A DNA stretch of 64,000 nt from Blasia pusilla (Eukaryota; Marchantiophyta; Marchantiopsida; Blasiales): positions 59,582,001-59,646,000 of the forward strand of contig CM114271.1 in NCBI GenBank assembly GCA_050084515.1, written 5' to 3'. Under the pieces are notes generated by a model. That model had not been told where the DNA came from. It saw nothing but the letters and a program-made list of their open reading frames with translations, and made no database searches. Within the stretch, counting starts at the first letter, position 1; every line of letters starts with the position of its first letter. Both the position numbers and the translations under genes were made by a program. Shown here piece by piece: positions 1-13,031 of this stretch.

Positions 1-163
1 GTTTTCTCGTGTTCTTCGATATAATGGTGACACATGTAAAAAAACTTTTTGATGTGATGATTCATTTTAGTGGAAAGAAAATTACCGTGAACCTTACTAG
101 TACTAAGTATTCACAAAGCCTTCAATTCAAAAACACGTTTCTCTAATTCCTAATTATAGGTCC

Positions 164-278
164 TGAAAGAAAGTCTTCAGCGGGTAGATCTTCTCGAATC
201 TCGATCGACCTTAGTGCTAACGTACGTATTGGATGATTGGAAGGAAGAAGTGGGAACTCCGCTGAAGACTTTCTTTCA
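164..278. repeat. Perfect inverted repeat (20-bp arms, 75-nt spacer)
   Basis: Positions 164-183 are the exact reverse complement of 259-278, so a transcript from either strand would fold into a 20-bp stem with a 75-nt loop. The loop shows no coding potential. It could be a small fold-back transposon or a small-RNA precursor; no target-site duplication was found. Confidence 0.85.
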
Positions 279-1339
279 TAGGTGTTATTTGTTCCACACG
301 ATTCATTTCTTTCCTCATATTTTGTTAAAAAATTGAAAAGCCTAGTTTCCGCAGAGAATGTACTGATAATTAAACTTGGGTAGGGTCTTGAAGGGTCTAC
401 GTGGCTCAAAAGGAAGGGCGATTTCAGGCGACCTGTATCTGATCGCTACGTTGACTATGCTAGTACGTGTCAATATGTGGTTGGGTGAAACAATAATTTC
501 TCGATTGGTCTGCAGTTTTCACAATAAAACAAAATAAGTTCGACATAGTCAACTCTCACGGTCCAGGTTCGGCACGTCCCTGGCTAGGCTTGGGCGCAGC
601 AAACAGCTCCTAAACAGTCATGTGTGATCTGGGGATGTCCTGCGTCTTCGACCTCGACGGAAAGAATCGACGGTTGAGAGAGGCGGAATTCAGTAGCTTT
701 AGGGTTGGGGGGTAGAACAAGTTCAGGAGGCGATGGTGTTCTCGCCCATTCAGTTCGCTCTGTTTGGCTTTTGCTTTGTGCTGACGAATTCAAATCCTGC
801 TCACTGTTGCTGATGAGGCTCTTTATGGGACTCCGGGTCGCTGGAAAGGTCGAGGCTGCAAAGCGTTGGAGTGGGGATCATTGTCCTGATTTCTTCCTAT
901 CTCTATATTATATTGAGACTTTATCCCGACTTAGACAAGTGCATCCAGTACCAGTTGTAGATAGCTCTCTTGCTTCCGTCTCACGCGCTTTGACCAGCAA
1001 CCCGCCTGCTGAATCATATATATCCGCAAGCGCTCGGTGCAGTTCATCAAATCCATTTCAAGTGCTTCGAGTCATCCTACCGGTCACATATTAACACCTT
1101 TGTACAAAAGCTTTCATTCATACATTCATTCTCTCAGTCATCATCGAGACAGGAAGTGGAGTCAGTACTCATTACTCGATTCCTCCGTGTAGTTAGTGTA
1201 CAGATTCAAGGCACGGACCGGCTTGACTTCGCTTGGAGTCGAAAAGAATTTCATGTGAGGGCTCGTGCAGTGGAGGGTCATTAGAGTGGGTTATATATTG
1301 GGCCGAAGACAGCGATCGTCCTCTATAGTTAAAGAAAGA
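279..1339. other. Intergenic region and 5' flank of the first U-box gene
   Basis: No convincing gene is visible. Short open frames here start at non-ATG codons or lack plausible composition. A TATA-like run at 1015-1025 could be the promoter of the U-box gene, giving a leader of about 300 nt. A second TATA-like run near 1289 lies only about 50 nt before the ATG and is a less likely promoter. Neither is proven. Confidence 0.35.
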
Positions 1340-2617
1340 ATGGTTGAAGAAAGGCCGGTTGTTGTGAGGAAGCTTCAGAATGTCACCATCCCTTCATATT
1401 TCATGTGCCCTATTTCTTTGGATCTCATGAGAGATCCGGTGACGCTGAGCACTGGAATGACTTATGATAGGTCGAACATAGAGAAATGGCTGGACGACGG
1501 GAATTTATCTTGTCCAGCGACGATGCAGTTGCTAGACAGCACGAACTTAATTCCCAATCATACCCTGAGACGATTGATTCAGGAATGGTGTGTGTCGAAC
1601 CGATCGAATGGTGTGGAGAGAATACCCACGCCCAAGTTGCCGGCTCAACCCGAGGAAGTCAAGGCAATGCTCGAAGACGTGAAATCAGGAATTTATGTGC
1701 ACGACACCGTGAAGAAGCTTCGCAGTCTTGCCAGAGAGAGTGATAAGAACAAAAGGTGTGCTGCCGAGGTTGGGGCAGTGCAGGTTCTGGTTACTTGCAT
1801 TCTCACGCCTCCAGCCGAGGGCTTGCCGGAAGGGCTGGGGCAACCAGTGAATCGCGAGTGGATGGAGGTTGTAGAAGACACGATAGCAACGATCGTGATG
1901 ATTTTGCACATGGACTCATCGAAAGGGTCTCTATTTGCCACCCAGAAGCAACTGGCCTGCATTTCCTGGCTTCTGCGACGAGGAAGCATAGAGACAAAGG
2001 TGAACGCTGTCGTGCTTTTGGAGCGCTTAGCCAGCAACAGCGCTATGAAGGGTGCCCTCACAGAATTGGAGGGAGTAACGGAAACACTAGTCGGCCTCGT
2101 GTGGGAAAAATTCTACCCCCGGGCTGTCAGGGCGAGTTTGAAGTGCCTGATGGCCCTGTGCGGCACGAGGAAAAATCGAATAAGGGCAGTGGAGGCAGGC
2201 GGGGTCGCTGCCCTAGTGGAGTTCCTTTCCGAAGCGGAGACACGAGGAATGCTGGAACGGGCGTTGAAAATTCTAGAGTTGCTGTCATCGTGCGCCGAAG
2301 GTCGGGAGGCGATCAGCGATCATGCGCTGGCGATTCCCATGCTTGTGAAGGTTATGTTGAGGGTATCCGATACCGCCACAGAGCACGCCGTGGTGATCTT
2401 GTGGATGGTTTGTCAGTACTCTTCAAATGCCTCAATGATGCGGGATTCCGCAGTACAAGCGGGTGGGTTCACTCGTCTGCTCTTGTTATTGCAGACTGAA
2501 TGTTCTCTGAGGACGAAGCTAAAAGCCATCGAACTTTTGAAGCAGCTTCGAGATATTTGGAATCAGTCCCCGTGCAGCCCCGGCAAGAAGGCTCTTTCGC
2601 GCATTCCGCCATTCTAA
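1340..2617 (+). CDS. U-box/armadillo-repeat E3 ubiquitin ligase (PUB20-24-like)
   Basis: Predicted 425-residue plant U-box E3 ubiquitin ligase. The U-box (about residues 17-92) contains the hallmarks PSYFMCPISLDLMRDPV, TYDRSNIEKWL and IPNHTLRRLIQEWC. It should bind an E2 enzyme and, unlike RING fingers, needs no zinc. Residues from about 130 to 415 form helical ARM-like repeats that normally select substrates. Length, single exon and domain order match the plant class containing PUB20-PUB24, whose Arabidopsis members PUB22-24 dampen pattern-triggered immunity; that role here is only inference. The frame stays open upstream to a GTG at 1265, but the first ATG, at 1340, has a strong context (A at -3, G at +4) and sits shortly before the U-box, so I chose it. 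The frame is intact to a TAA stop. A paralogue lies at 36.3-37.6 kb on the other strand. Confidence 0.95.
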   Translation: MVEERPVVVRKLQNVTIPSYFMCPISLDLMRDPVTLSTGMTYDRSNIEKWLDDGNLSCPATMQLLDSTNLIPNHTLRRLIQEWCVSNRSNGVERIPTPKLPAQPEEVKAMLEDVKSGIYVHDTVKKLRSLARESDKNKRCAAEVGAVQVLVTCILTPPAEGLPEGLGQPVNREWMEVVEDTIATIVMILHMDSSKGSLFATQKQLACISWLLRRGSIETKVNAVVLLERLASNSAMKGALTELEGVTETLVGLVWEKFYPRAVRASLKCLMALCGTRKNRIRAVEAGGVAALVEFLSEAETRGMLERALKILELLSSCAEGREAISDHALAIPMLVKVMLRVSDTATEHAVVILWMVCQYSSNASMMRDSAVQAGGFTRLLLLLQTECSLRTKLKAIELLKQLRDIWNQSPCSPGKKALSRIPPF

Positions 2618-2726
2618 GGATCTAAAGCGTTCGATCTGCCACTCATTCTGTGGTTTTTTCGCAATCGAAGATGGGTAATCTGTTCAAGAGACTTGTACAA
2701 ATCGCAGGAATCCTCTTTCCTCACTG

Positions 2727-2732
2727 AATAAA
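2727..2732 (+). terminator. Candidate polyadenylation signal of the U-box gene
   Basis: An exact AATAAA hexamer lies 110 nt after the U-box stop codon, a normal 3' UTR distance. Plant poly(A) signals are loose, so this is a candidate only. Confidence 0.4.
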
Positions 2733-4345
2733 CACTCATCTTGTCGAGAGCCACAAGGGAAAGCTAGAAAGTGCTGCGTTCCTCAAGACCATTCATCATG
2801 CTCCCAAGCAATGCTGTTGGTTTTGGTTTACGTTCAATTCGCTTCTATCACAGTACAAATTAGGTAGTTGGCTCTTGTCTACGACTTTATGGGTTTAGAG
2901 ATTCATACTTTAGGTAGGTCCAAAAGTCGAGCAGTTCAGATGAACCAGTTGGTTATAGCCCTTCCCCCCGGATCATCAATTGGAATCCAGATTTTGATCA
3001 GTACTTCTTGTATCATATGTACCACAACGATATTCAATTCTTTGGGAGGAGTGACAGAGTTTGTTTCTCCCTCTTTTCAACCGATTTTTTGTCAACCTCG
3101 CTGTCCAGGATATTTGATTACATTTGAGTTTTGTGTTTGATTTGATCGGAGCCCATTCTTGAGCTCCGACGTCAGGAATGGATTTTGAGAACGGCCCCGT
3201 CCAAAAGCTGTCCACTTTTGGAGAATCCCATGCTTAGGGTTTAGTATGATCAAAGGTTTGTACCTATCGGTCTGCTGAGCTTGCACCGAAAATAATGAGT
3301 CGCTCCCTCGAAACTCTTTCACAGAAGAGATCTTTGGATATGCGGCAGTAGGCCAGGCCTTCAACCTATGATTAGACTTGCTGACCAACTCTCTACAGTC
3401 ACACTTTCATTCGCTGAAATGAACTTCACAGAAGAAAACTAACCCAACTCCGAGACGTGGTAAGGCGCCTGTTAGGTTCAGACCGCTTCACCCGAATTTC
3501 ATCGAATGGCGTCCCTGGGGTGCACGCATCAGCCTACTTTAGAACCGGTCCAGTTAGGTCTCTCGAGTTTCATCTCGTGGCTGCATGTAGCAATTCGTCG
3601 CTTTTGGGAAAAGCGGTCGCAAGGTGGGAGGGGAGACGGTCAAAAGGAGCGTACTCTGCAGTATTTTCCGCTGATACTCACCACCTCGCTTCGTCTCCTA
3701 AAATTGGTTTGCTCGGCGTTCCTCACGTTACTTCCATTGACGTGTCCTTCCGCTCAATGTCAAGGCGGCCAGGAGTTCCGTCAACTCGAGGCCACCAATC
3801 ACCTCGGGCCTGCCGCGATGCGTAGAGGATTGCCCTATCTTTAGGAACTCAAGTGGTAAGCTTGATCATGCTGTCCTGGTCGCAATCCAATGTCACGCTC
3901 TGGGAGACGCCCGTCGTCAGCCCATGGTGGACACGTTGACCGTCCGCGCAGATGTAGGCAACTCTTGCGCTGTTCCCAACGAGTGACAATTAGCGGTGAC
4001 TGATCTCCCTCACACAAACAGGCGTTCTTACGCTCTTTACCGGACAACTCCTATTGTAGACTGGAACATTTATCGATGATAAGAAACACGCCGACGGGAG
4101 TTTAGGAAGTAGTCCTCGTAAGCATTGTACGGCGGATAAGTCGGGGGGAATTTCTGTCCTGCAAAATGGTGCAAATGAAGGGAGAAGTAGGAAATCTTCT
4201 TCAAAACTTGGCCGTCCGTGCCGTACTGCTATATCAATCGTTTTCATTTGATAATTACGATTTCGACAGTCTGGTATCTCTGGTGACTGGTCTACATAAG
4301 CTAGAGGATCAGAAGTTTCAGAACCTGAGGATGACAAGAGAAGAT

Positions 4346-4463
4346 ATTTTAAATCTCGCGCCTGTCAATTACTTCTGTGGTATAATTCGATGTCTGCGTC
4401 TGTTATTTTAAATCTCGCGCCTGCCAATTACTTCTGTGGTATAATTCGATGTCTTCTTCTGTT
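4346..4463. repeat. Tandem duplication, 2 x 59 bp
   Basis: Units 4346-4404 and 4405-4463 differ at only a few positions. It looks like a recent local duplication. The frame stays open through both units on the plus strand, but this does not resemble a known protein. Confidence 0.9.
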
Positions 4464-5739
4464 ATCCCTTCTTCATTGTTCCCAACTACTCTGCTTCAAC
4501 GAGCCTGTCCTTGAAGACGATATTTTTGATTTGACAAGCGTCTGGAATTGCAGTCATAAGTATTTCAATTTAGGTGCAACGCACTGCCTTGAATACTTGG
4601 GGGTTTACGTAGTACGGTATATGTTTATGGGATCTACAGAGAGGGGGCCAGCAAACGAGTATTCAAACCTCCTCCGATTTGGCTGTGTATTTAGGTGTGG
4701 CAGCTGGTTCTGTAGATTAACTCCATAAAAAGTTTCCTCAGAAATTTCGTACAGCTAGTTCCTCTTTCCTCTCTGGGTCATCTGCTACACGGCGCAATTT
4801 TGAAAGCTGTCTACATGGACCGATACAGGACTATTCCACCATTGTATCCGGTACAGATGCAATGTCTGCTCCTCTGAACTTGTAACGTTTCTCTTCTCCT
4901 TCCCATGACTGTGTGACTGAGAGGGACGTGTGAAATCAAGTGAGCATCGCGGACAGTTTACTACTACTACGGCGCTGCGCAATACAACCGCGTGGAATTT
5001 ATTGGCCAGTCTAAAAATCCAGTGAATCAACAACAAAACGTGTATCTATGGCCGTATGGTATGGAACTTCATCATGTCGAATGGAAATTTGATCTATCCC
5101 TAAAACGCGCAAAATTCCACTTGAGAAACTTTCAAAGCCATTTGTTCAATAAATTCGTTGACCTATTCCACCTTCATGCTTTTCCGCCCGGTGGAAGTTG
5201 GAACCGTGGAGGTTCGCCCCAACTAGTCATCGCATTGACTTCCAGACGTCATCCGTAAACTGGCGATGTCCGCGGTGCATGCAGAAGCCGTGAGATCTGC
5301 GCAGTGCATATCGTTCGTCTCGTTCTTTCCCAGGAACATTCGCTGGTGAGGACCGAGGGGGACTGAGACTCTTCACAATATTGTGGTGTGCAATTTGTGG
5401 TCGTTTCTTGACTCCAACGAGAGCCATATTCATGAGTACCGTCTAGCTCTTACCAGATCATGCGGACATGTCTCGTTGGATGGACTAGAGTATCACGGTT
5501 CAAGGGGTTTGACCGAGTCGGAACGCCAGAGACTCCCTCCAGGCTAAGCCTGACAACAATAATTGACAGTGAAATGATCGCAGGCGTGAGAGGAGGACAT
5601 TGTACCGTCTGCCTCTCAACGTTCAGAGCATAAATAAATGGCGGAAAAATTGCCTTTCATAGACTTTTTCTTGAGCGCTCATCTTTAATAGGATAATCTG
5701 CTTGGACTTAACGTGTAGTGCAGCTGGTCCGGCATTTTT

Positions 5740-6036
5740 CTAATCCATAATTTGGTCGAATTTACATACCAGAAAGGAAAAGGTATTTAACATTTTGAAA
5801 CGGACACTTTTCTTTTGCAAGGAGTCATCGATTTTACACTTCTCTTTTGCGTCATCCACTAAAGCTTTGCCACACTCATCACGGTCACTAGCATCAACCC
5901 AGAAGTGAAAGGTGTGATCGTGAGCTGTGACAGTCACGTCGTCTACATTATGAGTTGATATGAAGTCATGGGCATCACCCAGTGGGTCAAAATGGCTCGG
6001 AGGAAAGAAAGTGATAGGCTGAAAATTCAAATTCAT
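5740..6036 (-). CDS. Hypothetical 98-residue ORF
   Basis: An ATG-initiated 98-codon frame on the minus strand. The product is rich in Asp, His and Phe in the middle (for example DVTVTAHDHTFHFWVDASD) and Lys-rich towards the end. No signal peptide or membrane segment is visible, and I do not recognise it. It may be a decayed fragment or a chance frame; length alone does not prove coding. Confidence 0.2.
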   Translation of the reverse strand: MNLNFQPITFFPPSHFDPLGDAHDFISTHNVDDVTVTAHDHTFHFWVDASDRDECGKALVDDAKEKCKIDDSLQKKSVRFKMLNTFSFLVCKFDQIMD

Positions 6037-7978
6037 TCATTGATACTACTTTTTTCTCCGTAAATTAATGATGCTACTTTCTGCGCTCAATGACATCTTA
6101 ATGGTCATTCCGTTCAACTAGAGCGCTAGGGAGGGACGGGTGCGTAAATTATAGCTGCGACCAACTTCATTTACAAACAAGTCACTCTCTTCCATGATCG
6201 ACGACATGGAGTTCCAATTTCCAAATCCTGTCAAATTTGGCTGCGGAGAAAAGAGACGGAATCGGCAAGCAGAAAGAGGATATTCATCCCATTCGTAACA
6301 ATAATAGTTGCATCTTTCTCTTTAATGGTACTCTCCGCCCCTGACTCCCCATTCCTCTGCTATCATCTCCATCAGACTGGAACACTACTAACAAGCTCGT
6401 AGCGTCCATGTGGGCTCAAGGCCATGAAAGACACCCTGTACTTTAAATAAAATACTTCCTACGGTATCTCCCTTCCTCTCACGACGAAACGGAGTCGTGT
6501 CGTGACAGATGAGTGCGTTGAGCACATTGGGAAGAAGAAACAGCATCCGAGATAAAGAATGGGATAGGAGAGATCATCAAATATAAAAGAAAGGTCTCAA
6601 AGAGCGAACGGATTCCAGCCGGTCGGAGGGCAAAGGAATGGAGAGTCCCTGGAAACTAACTTCTCCATGCGCAAGAGCAAACATTTCGCGGCGGACAATA
6701 GATAGGTCCATAGGATGGCGAGAGCTTGATCCGGGGAAGACATGGATCACGTAGTGATCACAGCTCACGATTTCCATGCGCCACGCTTTCGGGATTTTCG
6801 CTTTGACAAGGGATATGCGTTGTTGAAGCATGAGACAGATCCCGATCGATCCTTTGAGATATGATATGCAGTAACCAGTCAATCAGTGAAATCCACTTTG
6901 CCGTAATCAACTACCCAGGAAATCTACCCAGATCGACCTGCCGCAGTTTTAATGTCTCATCGATCAATAAATATGGTCACGATGACAAACCTTCACATCG
7001 CAATCGGAAACCTGCCGCGGTTGCTTACAATGTACTCACGGCCATCTGCACGTCTCCTCTATCAGTTGGTATGATTAGAGTTGTAAGTTGGGCAGGCACA
7101 CATGATTCATACCTTCTGGGCTGCGCAAAGAAAACATGAGTCTAGAATTATGTACGTGAAGAGCGTGGCGGATAAAGACAATCTGAACAACTTTTTGGCG
7201 CCTTTCAACACTGATTTCATTGTGTCATGTGCCACGACATTGCGGTATCTCCAACTTCCCCTGCACCCGACGTGGTGATCTCATATCGCGCTCCACATTT
7301 CAGTACAGGGATTTGGGCTAGTCAACCTAACGACGTGTGAAGGAATTTAATGGACGAGCACTCTGCATGCGAATGCAAGATTCCTCTCCACTGGTAGTCT
7401 ACGAGAACTTAGACGCCTTCATTGATGACAAAATGTTTGACATCACGTGACTTTCAGAACACGCTTTTGATCTATACGTCTCTATCTCCGGATGAAGAGT
7501 CTCTTCAACATCTGAATCCATTACCTGTCTACTATGCACTCGTCTGCATCTTAACACCCCCAAAACACTCCATGCACGACATTTTGATCTTTGGTGCTGC
7601 CTCCCATGCGAATGGAAATATTCCCAACAAAGCAGTTCGTTGCGAATATTTCCTTCTTGAGGTCTCAAGAATGGCACGTGGCGGTATTAAGGTTTCCGCC
7701 AGTCCTCCTAAATCGTGTCGCCGATTAGGGCTACGCAGAAGTCTGGCCATGGATAGAATCATTCAAGGCATATGTATTTCAAATAAGAATATAATTTTTA
7801 AAAAAAATAAATTTTCTATTTTTATTGGAGTTTTTAAAAAAATCTAGGAATACTTCTTTGTTTGACATGTATTGATCTGATAGCAAGAAAATGTTTAAAC
7901 ATGATTGATCTTTTCACAGGTTGTCCACTATTAAATATTGAAACCCTTTTAGGATTGGACGTTCGTTTGTGTCTTCGG

Positions 7979-8014
7979 ACCCATTTCTTCGAACGGATAA
8001 GGAAAGAAATGGGT
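7979..8014. repeat. Short perfect inverted repeat (11-bp arms)
   Basis: Positions 7979-7989 are the reverse complement of 8004-8014 with a 14-nt loop. It lies in AT-rich sequence with no gene nearby. Confidence 0.6.
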
Positions 8015-9128
8015 TATCATCTTACAAAATACTATACTATTATCCTTCTATAGTATCTATATTATTATATGAGAGCTCCTTTTCATTTGAGATTTTTTTC
8101 CCTCTTTATATTTGGTCTTTTTAATCAAGAGGGTTTTTTTTTCAAAATTAATTTAAAAATACTTTTGAGAAATAAAAAAATTACTTATGAGTGATCTAAA
8201 ATAATAGTAAATATTATAGAAATTTTTTCTTTAATCAGATTTTTTAGAGGTCTTCATGACCTTAGAAAATTGTCCTACGCCCAAAAATTTTGGGCAAAAG
8301 AAAATTGAGCGATGTAACGGTTTTGGGATCCATTCCCTAAGAGCATCAAAATTAAATGTCTCAATATGCCCAAAGATATATCTTTTTCTCCAAAAAAATT
8401 CCTTGTAATCATGGTAGCCTAAGTGGCCCAATGTGACATGAGCAAGTAATGAGCTCCTTATTAGATCGTAACTATGATGATGTATTAATGACTTCTCCAC
8501 CAAACCATGATAGAGTTTAGGTCATTAGGTTTAGAGACCTTCTCACACCCTCAATAGAGGCTTTGTTTTAGTCTTTCTATTCGAAAGATATTAATTTTTC
8601 CAATTCCTAACGTGTTTTAAATAGAAGAAATGGTCATTTCTTTTCCCTAATTTTTACATTTACCAAAGTAAATCTTTATCTCATTTGCATCTCTATTCTC
8701 ATGAAAAATAGAAATGACCCGGAGGGGGAAAGTTTCGATGCCCATAGCATGAGGAAAACCTATTAGGAAGATGGGAACTTGCATGAATGCATTTTCCTCA
8801 CTTTAGGGCATAATTGGGGGGTATTTAGACAAGCAACCCATTTTGGATAAGTTCTTCGTATTTTGGGTATGATTAACTTCCTTTAGAAGTTTCCTTTTGA
8901 CCCGCTATTAAGGGTTAGGGTTGGGAACTTGACATGTGTGCATAAGTCACTTAAGAGAGAGCTCTGAAAAGAGAGAGAGAGGGTATATATCAAGAAGAGT
9001 GAGTTATGTAGAGTCCATTTAGAATCTTTCTTTGTTGAAATTCCTTCCATCAGGCATAAGAGTAATGATCATTCTTGCCTTGTTACTAATCCAAGTCTCT
9101 AACCATGAAAATGGGTTTGGTTTAACAT

Positions 9129-9152
9129 GAGAGAGAGAGAGAGAGAGAGAGT
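9129..9152. repeat. (GA)n microsatellite, short
   Basis: An uninterrupted GA dinucleotide run of about 24 bp. Confidence 0.9.
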
Positions 9153-10205
9153 TGTGGAGAATGAGATCTTACTTCACTTTTTACAAATAGAGAATGATGA
9201 GAAATAAAAGAAATATTGAAAGAAGTGACTCTATAATTTGAGAGCTTTGATGTATGGCGATTATCAATGACTTTTCAAGTTGGAGATAATGTTTCCTATC
9301 CACTCAATGGCTCATGGGAGTACTCTCGAGACCTTGAGTTTGGTGATTTTGATTTTTTAAGGAGATTTTCGTGTGAAATTGACATGCACAAAAGGGTTTT
9401 CAAAATTCAACAAATTTTGTATATGTGGAGTGGATATCATCATCTATAAACGCGGATCAGGTAAAATCAAGTGAACTTGTAAAGTTATTTTTTATGCATT
9501 TCTATAGGTCTGACGTTTGCATTGGACAAAGGTGCACCTAGCGGTACCGATTTTTTTTATTCATAGAAATCAAGGCTAGGTATATGTGATAGTAGTAACA
9601 TTCATATCCATATGATTTAGTTGAAGATAGGGAGGCATGCCACATGGAGTGAACAAATTGCACAAAGAGGTAGTATAGGAACTAGAAAGTTCTATGGGGA
9701 AGTATAAAGGGTCATATGCCCCACGAGAAGTTCCTTTAATTTTTATTTTTTTAATCATTTTTTGATGTTTCTTCATGATTCAATGTGAGGATGAGGAGAA
9801 TAATTCGGAAATTGAGGAAATCGCAGAGATGATGTTGGTTTCAAACTCATCTTATAGGGTAAAATCCCACAAGGGCACTTGTAAAGCAGATCGAAGAGGA
9901 AGGAATTAGGGTTTGAAAAGGAGTACTAATAGTAGCTAGAGTGAGATATGCTAAATTTAGGGAAGCAAGATATGGTATGATTTCCAGACTGATATGCCAC
10001 ACCTCCTCCTAAAGTGCAACCACAGAATTTGGAGGGTTGGGGGGAGGGGAGGAAATAGGGTTCAAAGTCTAATCAATTACTGTTGTGTGGGCATTTGCAT
10101 TTCACCGCTCCACCGGAAATTCCCTGTACTTAATGTTTCAACACCAATGTATATATGGTACTAGTTTTGTGTTTGTGGAATGCTTGTACTGTACCAAATG
10201 TATTG

Positions 10206-10337
<132 letters not shown>

Positions 10338-10526
10338 CAATTACCCGATTCTCAACAATGATAGTAATGTTGAAAAGAGAGGAACAGTTGCAGTTTAAGT
10401 GTTCAGAGAAATGTTCATATGTTCAAACTATAATAAATAAAAAGAGATTGATGGGTCAGAATGTTTGCATGGTTCATTCATTCCTTATCTAACCTTGATG
10501 TAAACTCTTTTCCTATTCTTTTGTAG

Positions 10527-12658
10527 ATGTCTGGCAGACCGATGAGATCATCGCGAGTGAAGATACCATCACCCCCAGTCTCGAATAAGGCCTGTGCTGA
10601 TGAGGATGAGCATTGGGAGTTTCAAGACCCCTTTGAGTCCTTCCATTGTTTGCTCCCACATTGTGGGCACTTGCAGCCAGATTGTATAGCCATGGAGGAG
10701 CACTTGCGTACTCGGCATCGTCTTCATCCCATGGTAGATCTCCCCCCTATGAGAGAAGGCCTAAAGAAGAAGGGAGGTTTGGGGGCGGGGCCAAGAAATT
10801 TTGCATCCTCAAAGGCAGAGAAAATTTTGCAAACACTCCGGGGGCAGCGGGAAGGTAAAGCTTGGTGTCATAAATGCAAGTACTTTAATTGTTATGTATA
10901 TGGAATTCTCTAACTCATTGATCAACAATATTAATCACTCACTTCATTTCTGTTTTGCAACCACTAGCACGGAGCATTATGACCGCCTACAGGGGAATGT
11001 GCCTGCTCGGTGGAAGCAACGCCAAGGTAGATAAGAAGAAGGAGTGTGCCCAAAGGGCAAAGGTGGCAGCGCTTGACCAGGCACGGCACATGTACTGTAG
11101 CACAAGGGAGGTCCCCAATCTCTCATCTTCTTGTTTGTTGAGTTGATTGAGCTCTGCTTCCAAGAGTTTGGTATAATCTTGTGGGATGCATTGTCTGATC
11201 CTGCTCTCGAGCATAACATGCTCAAGAGCATTCACTTCTCTCTTGTGGATGAGCGAATGTGGTATTGGTGTGACAGAGTTTAGTATGAACTTCTTTCTTG
11301 CTAAGCCACAACCTGATGGTGACTCATAATTTAGTAGGACTTGGTATCGTCTTCGAGGGGTTATAGCAACCCTTCGCGTGTGGTTTAGGCCGAGAATGTT
11401 TAACTCGGCTTTGTTCCCAACATTGTCTTCCTCCACTTTGTATAGAGAGGAAGACCTAGAGGCCCTCCGTCCCAAGAGAGAGGCGCAAGTGAACATGATT
11501 TTGGACCACATCAAGAGTCAAGCACAAATTGCGACCTACAAGCACATGCAGACCGAGGAGTATTGGCAACCACTCGCCACAAGAGATAACCACGCATGGA
11601 AGAAGAGCCACAAGGAGGAGGTCTTAGCAAGACTCCGTAAAAGAGTAGTTGAGGCTTGCATGAAGTACCCGGGCACTTCAGAGGAGGAGGCCAGAGTGCA
11701 AGTAAAATTGACATTTTTTTGTGTGAATGTTGCCAATTTCCTTTTGTTTTATATGTTATTGTTTATCCTATGATGGATGTGACCACTTGTTTCAGTATTC
11801 AGACACTATGCAGCAACTGTTCGAACAAGAATGTCATAATTCTACATATGTTCTATGTCTAGTAACATGGTGTAATGTTTGTCATATTTAGGGTCGTATA
11901 GATGAGGAGATGATTGATACCTCAGATGACAAGGAGGAGACACAGGAAGGAAGTGTACCAAAAGATGTTGTGGATGCAAAGACTACATGTTCTTTAGGTA
12001 TAGTCAAATGATTGGTCCAAATTATTCCTTTTTTCTTTTGCCTTGGTGTATAGGGCAGGAGAACTGGCATCCCTCCTTTGTCGTGTTTGTAGATGAAGAG
12101 GACATGGAATCCTCCTTCCAATCAGCGAAGAGGCTAAGGAGGGCAGCTAAGAAGGAAGACACAGAGAAGAAGGCACTAGAGACACGGGCAGCAGAGGAAA
12201 GATCAGCCATGGAGAAGGCATTGGATGAGATGAGAGCAAAGAAGGCCACCTTGGAGGAAGAATTATGAAAATTCAAGGCAAATGCAACCATCACGGAGGA
12301 GACGACGATTGAGAAATCATCCATGGAAGCAACCACGGAGTCTACAGTGGTTGCAGATGATGTACCCCCTGCACATGAATCCCCTATTCCTAAACCTCCT
12401 ACTCTTGAGCCAACTGCATGAGTGCTTGAGGAGCCTATGGTTCTTCCAAAGGCACGGGTGATGCCTCGTAGTAGGGCTAAGACCAAGGCACCTAGAAAGG
12501 TGAGAATCGGTCTTGCTATGTTAGAACTTTGTTTTCTATGTCTATGTCATTCTTGCCTCACAGGTAACGACCTGTATGTGTTGTTCTTGCAACATGAGGG
12601 TTGTGTTGAAGATTATTGCAGGAAGGAGCAGTGGGAGCAACCGAGATACTTAGTGTAA
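10527..12658 (+). pseudogene. Gene A: unrecognised C2H2-finger/helical protein, broken copy
   Basis: A multi-exon gene-like region whose parts align in order with gene B at 26.0-28.1 kb. The first visible exon (10527 to about 10856) encodes a finger of form C-x4-C-x12-H-x4-H at residues 41-64, then a basic stretch, and ends at a GTAAAG donor. Next come a K/R-rich piece (RWKQRQ, then DKKKECAQRAK), a Trp/Tyr/Arg-rich segment starting TWYRLRG, and a long charged helical segment ending EEARVQ before a GTAAAA donor (about 11706). Acidic and coiled-coil-like exons follow (from about 11892 and 12080), then a basic SRAKTKAPRK patch. Frame changes near 11025 and stops near 11145, 11280 and 12267 suggest it is dead or has complex splicing. 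The ATG follows an acceptor-like TTTTGTAG, so earlier exons may exist. A degraded MULE transposase lies just downstream in opposite orientation. Function unknown; finger plus basic patches suggest nucleic-acid binding (inference). Confidence 0.6.
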
Positions 12659-13031
12659 ATATCTAGCTCCTTACTTTGCTATTAATTTCTATGTTTGAAC
12701 ATGCCTTCCTAGGGTTGCTTCATTTCCTTTCTTCACACTTTGGTTCCTTTCCTTGTACAAGTTGGTTGGAGTTAGGGACCATGTTGGAGCGAATCTTGGA
12801 TATGACATTTTGTAGTGGGTCTAGAAGTTCTAGAGCATAAAGTACAGCTTTCATCGGGAGCGTAGCTTGCTGGAAGTAACATTATTTCTCATTAGCTACT
12901 TGGCAGCACTTGTGTTAACTTCCATTACATGAAATATGTAAAGCTCCTTTTTTGTGTCACACTTTCACTCCACATGCTTTCTTTCTGAGGTTACAATATC
13001 GAAGAAACCCTAAACATTTTTTGCACTTTTT

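Larger units (their letters stand above)
2733..9128. other. Long region without a recognisable gene
   Basis: I find no recognisable protein or RNA gene. The first half is of mixed composition; from about 7.8 kb it becomes strongly AT-rich. The only structures I could support are a 59-bp tandem duplication (4346-4463), a 98-codon ATG frame (5740-6036, minus) and an 11-bp perfect stem (7979-7989 with 8004-8014). The remaining open frames are short and resemble no family I know. Confidence 0.5.

Noticed and set aside
1265-1339. N-terminal extension of the first U-box protein from a GTG codon
   Set aside because: Eukaryotic genes rarely start at GTG, and the in-frame ATG at 1340 has a strong context and suits the family.
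1486-2499. Open frames overlapping the first U-box gene in other frames
   Set aside because: Shadows of a clearly coding frame with conserved domains.
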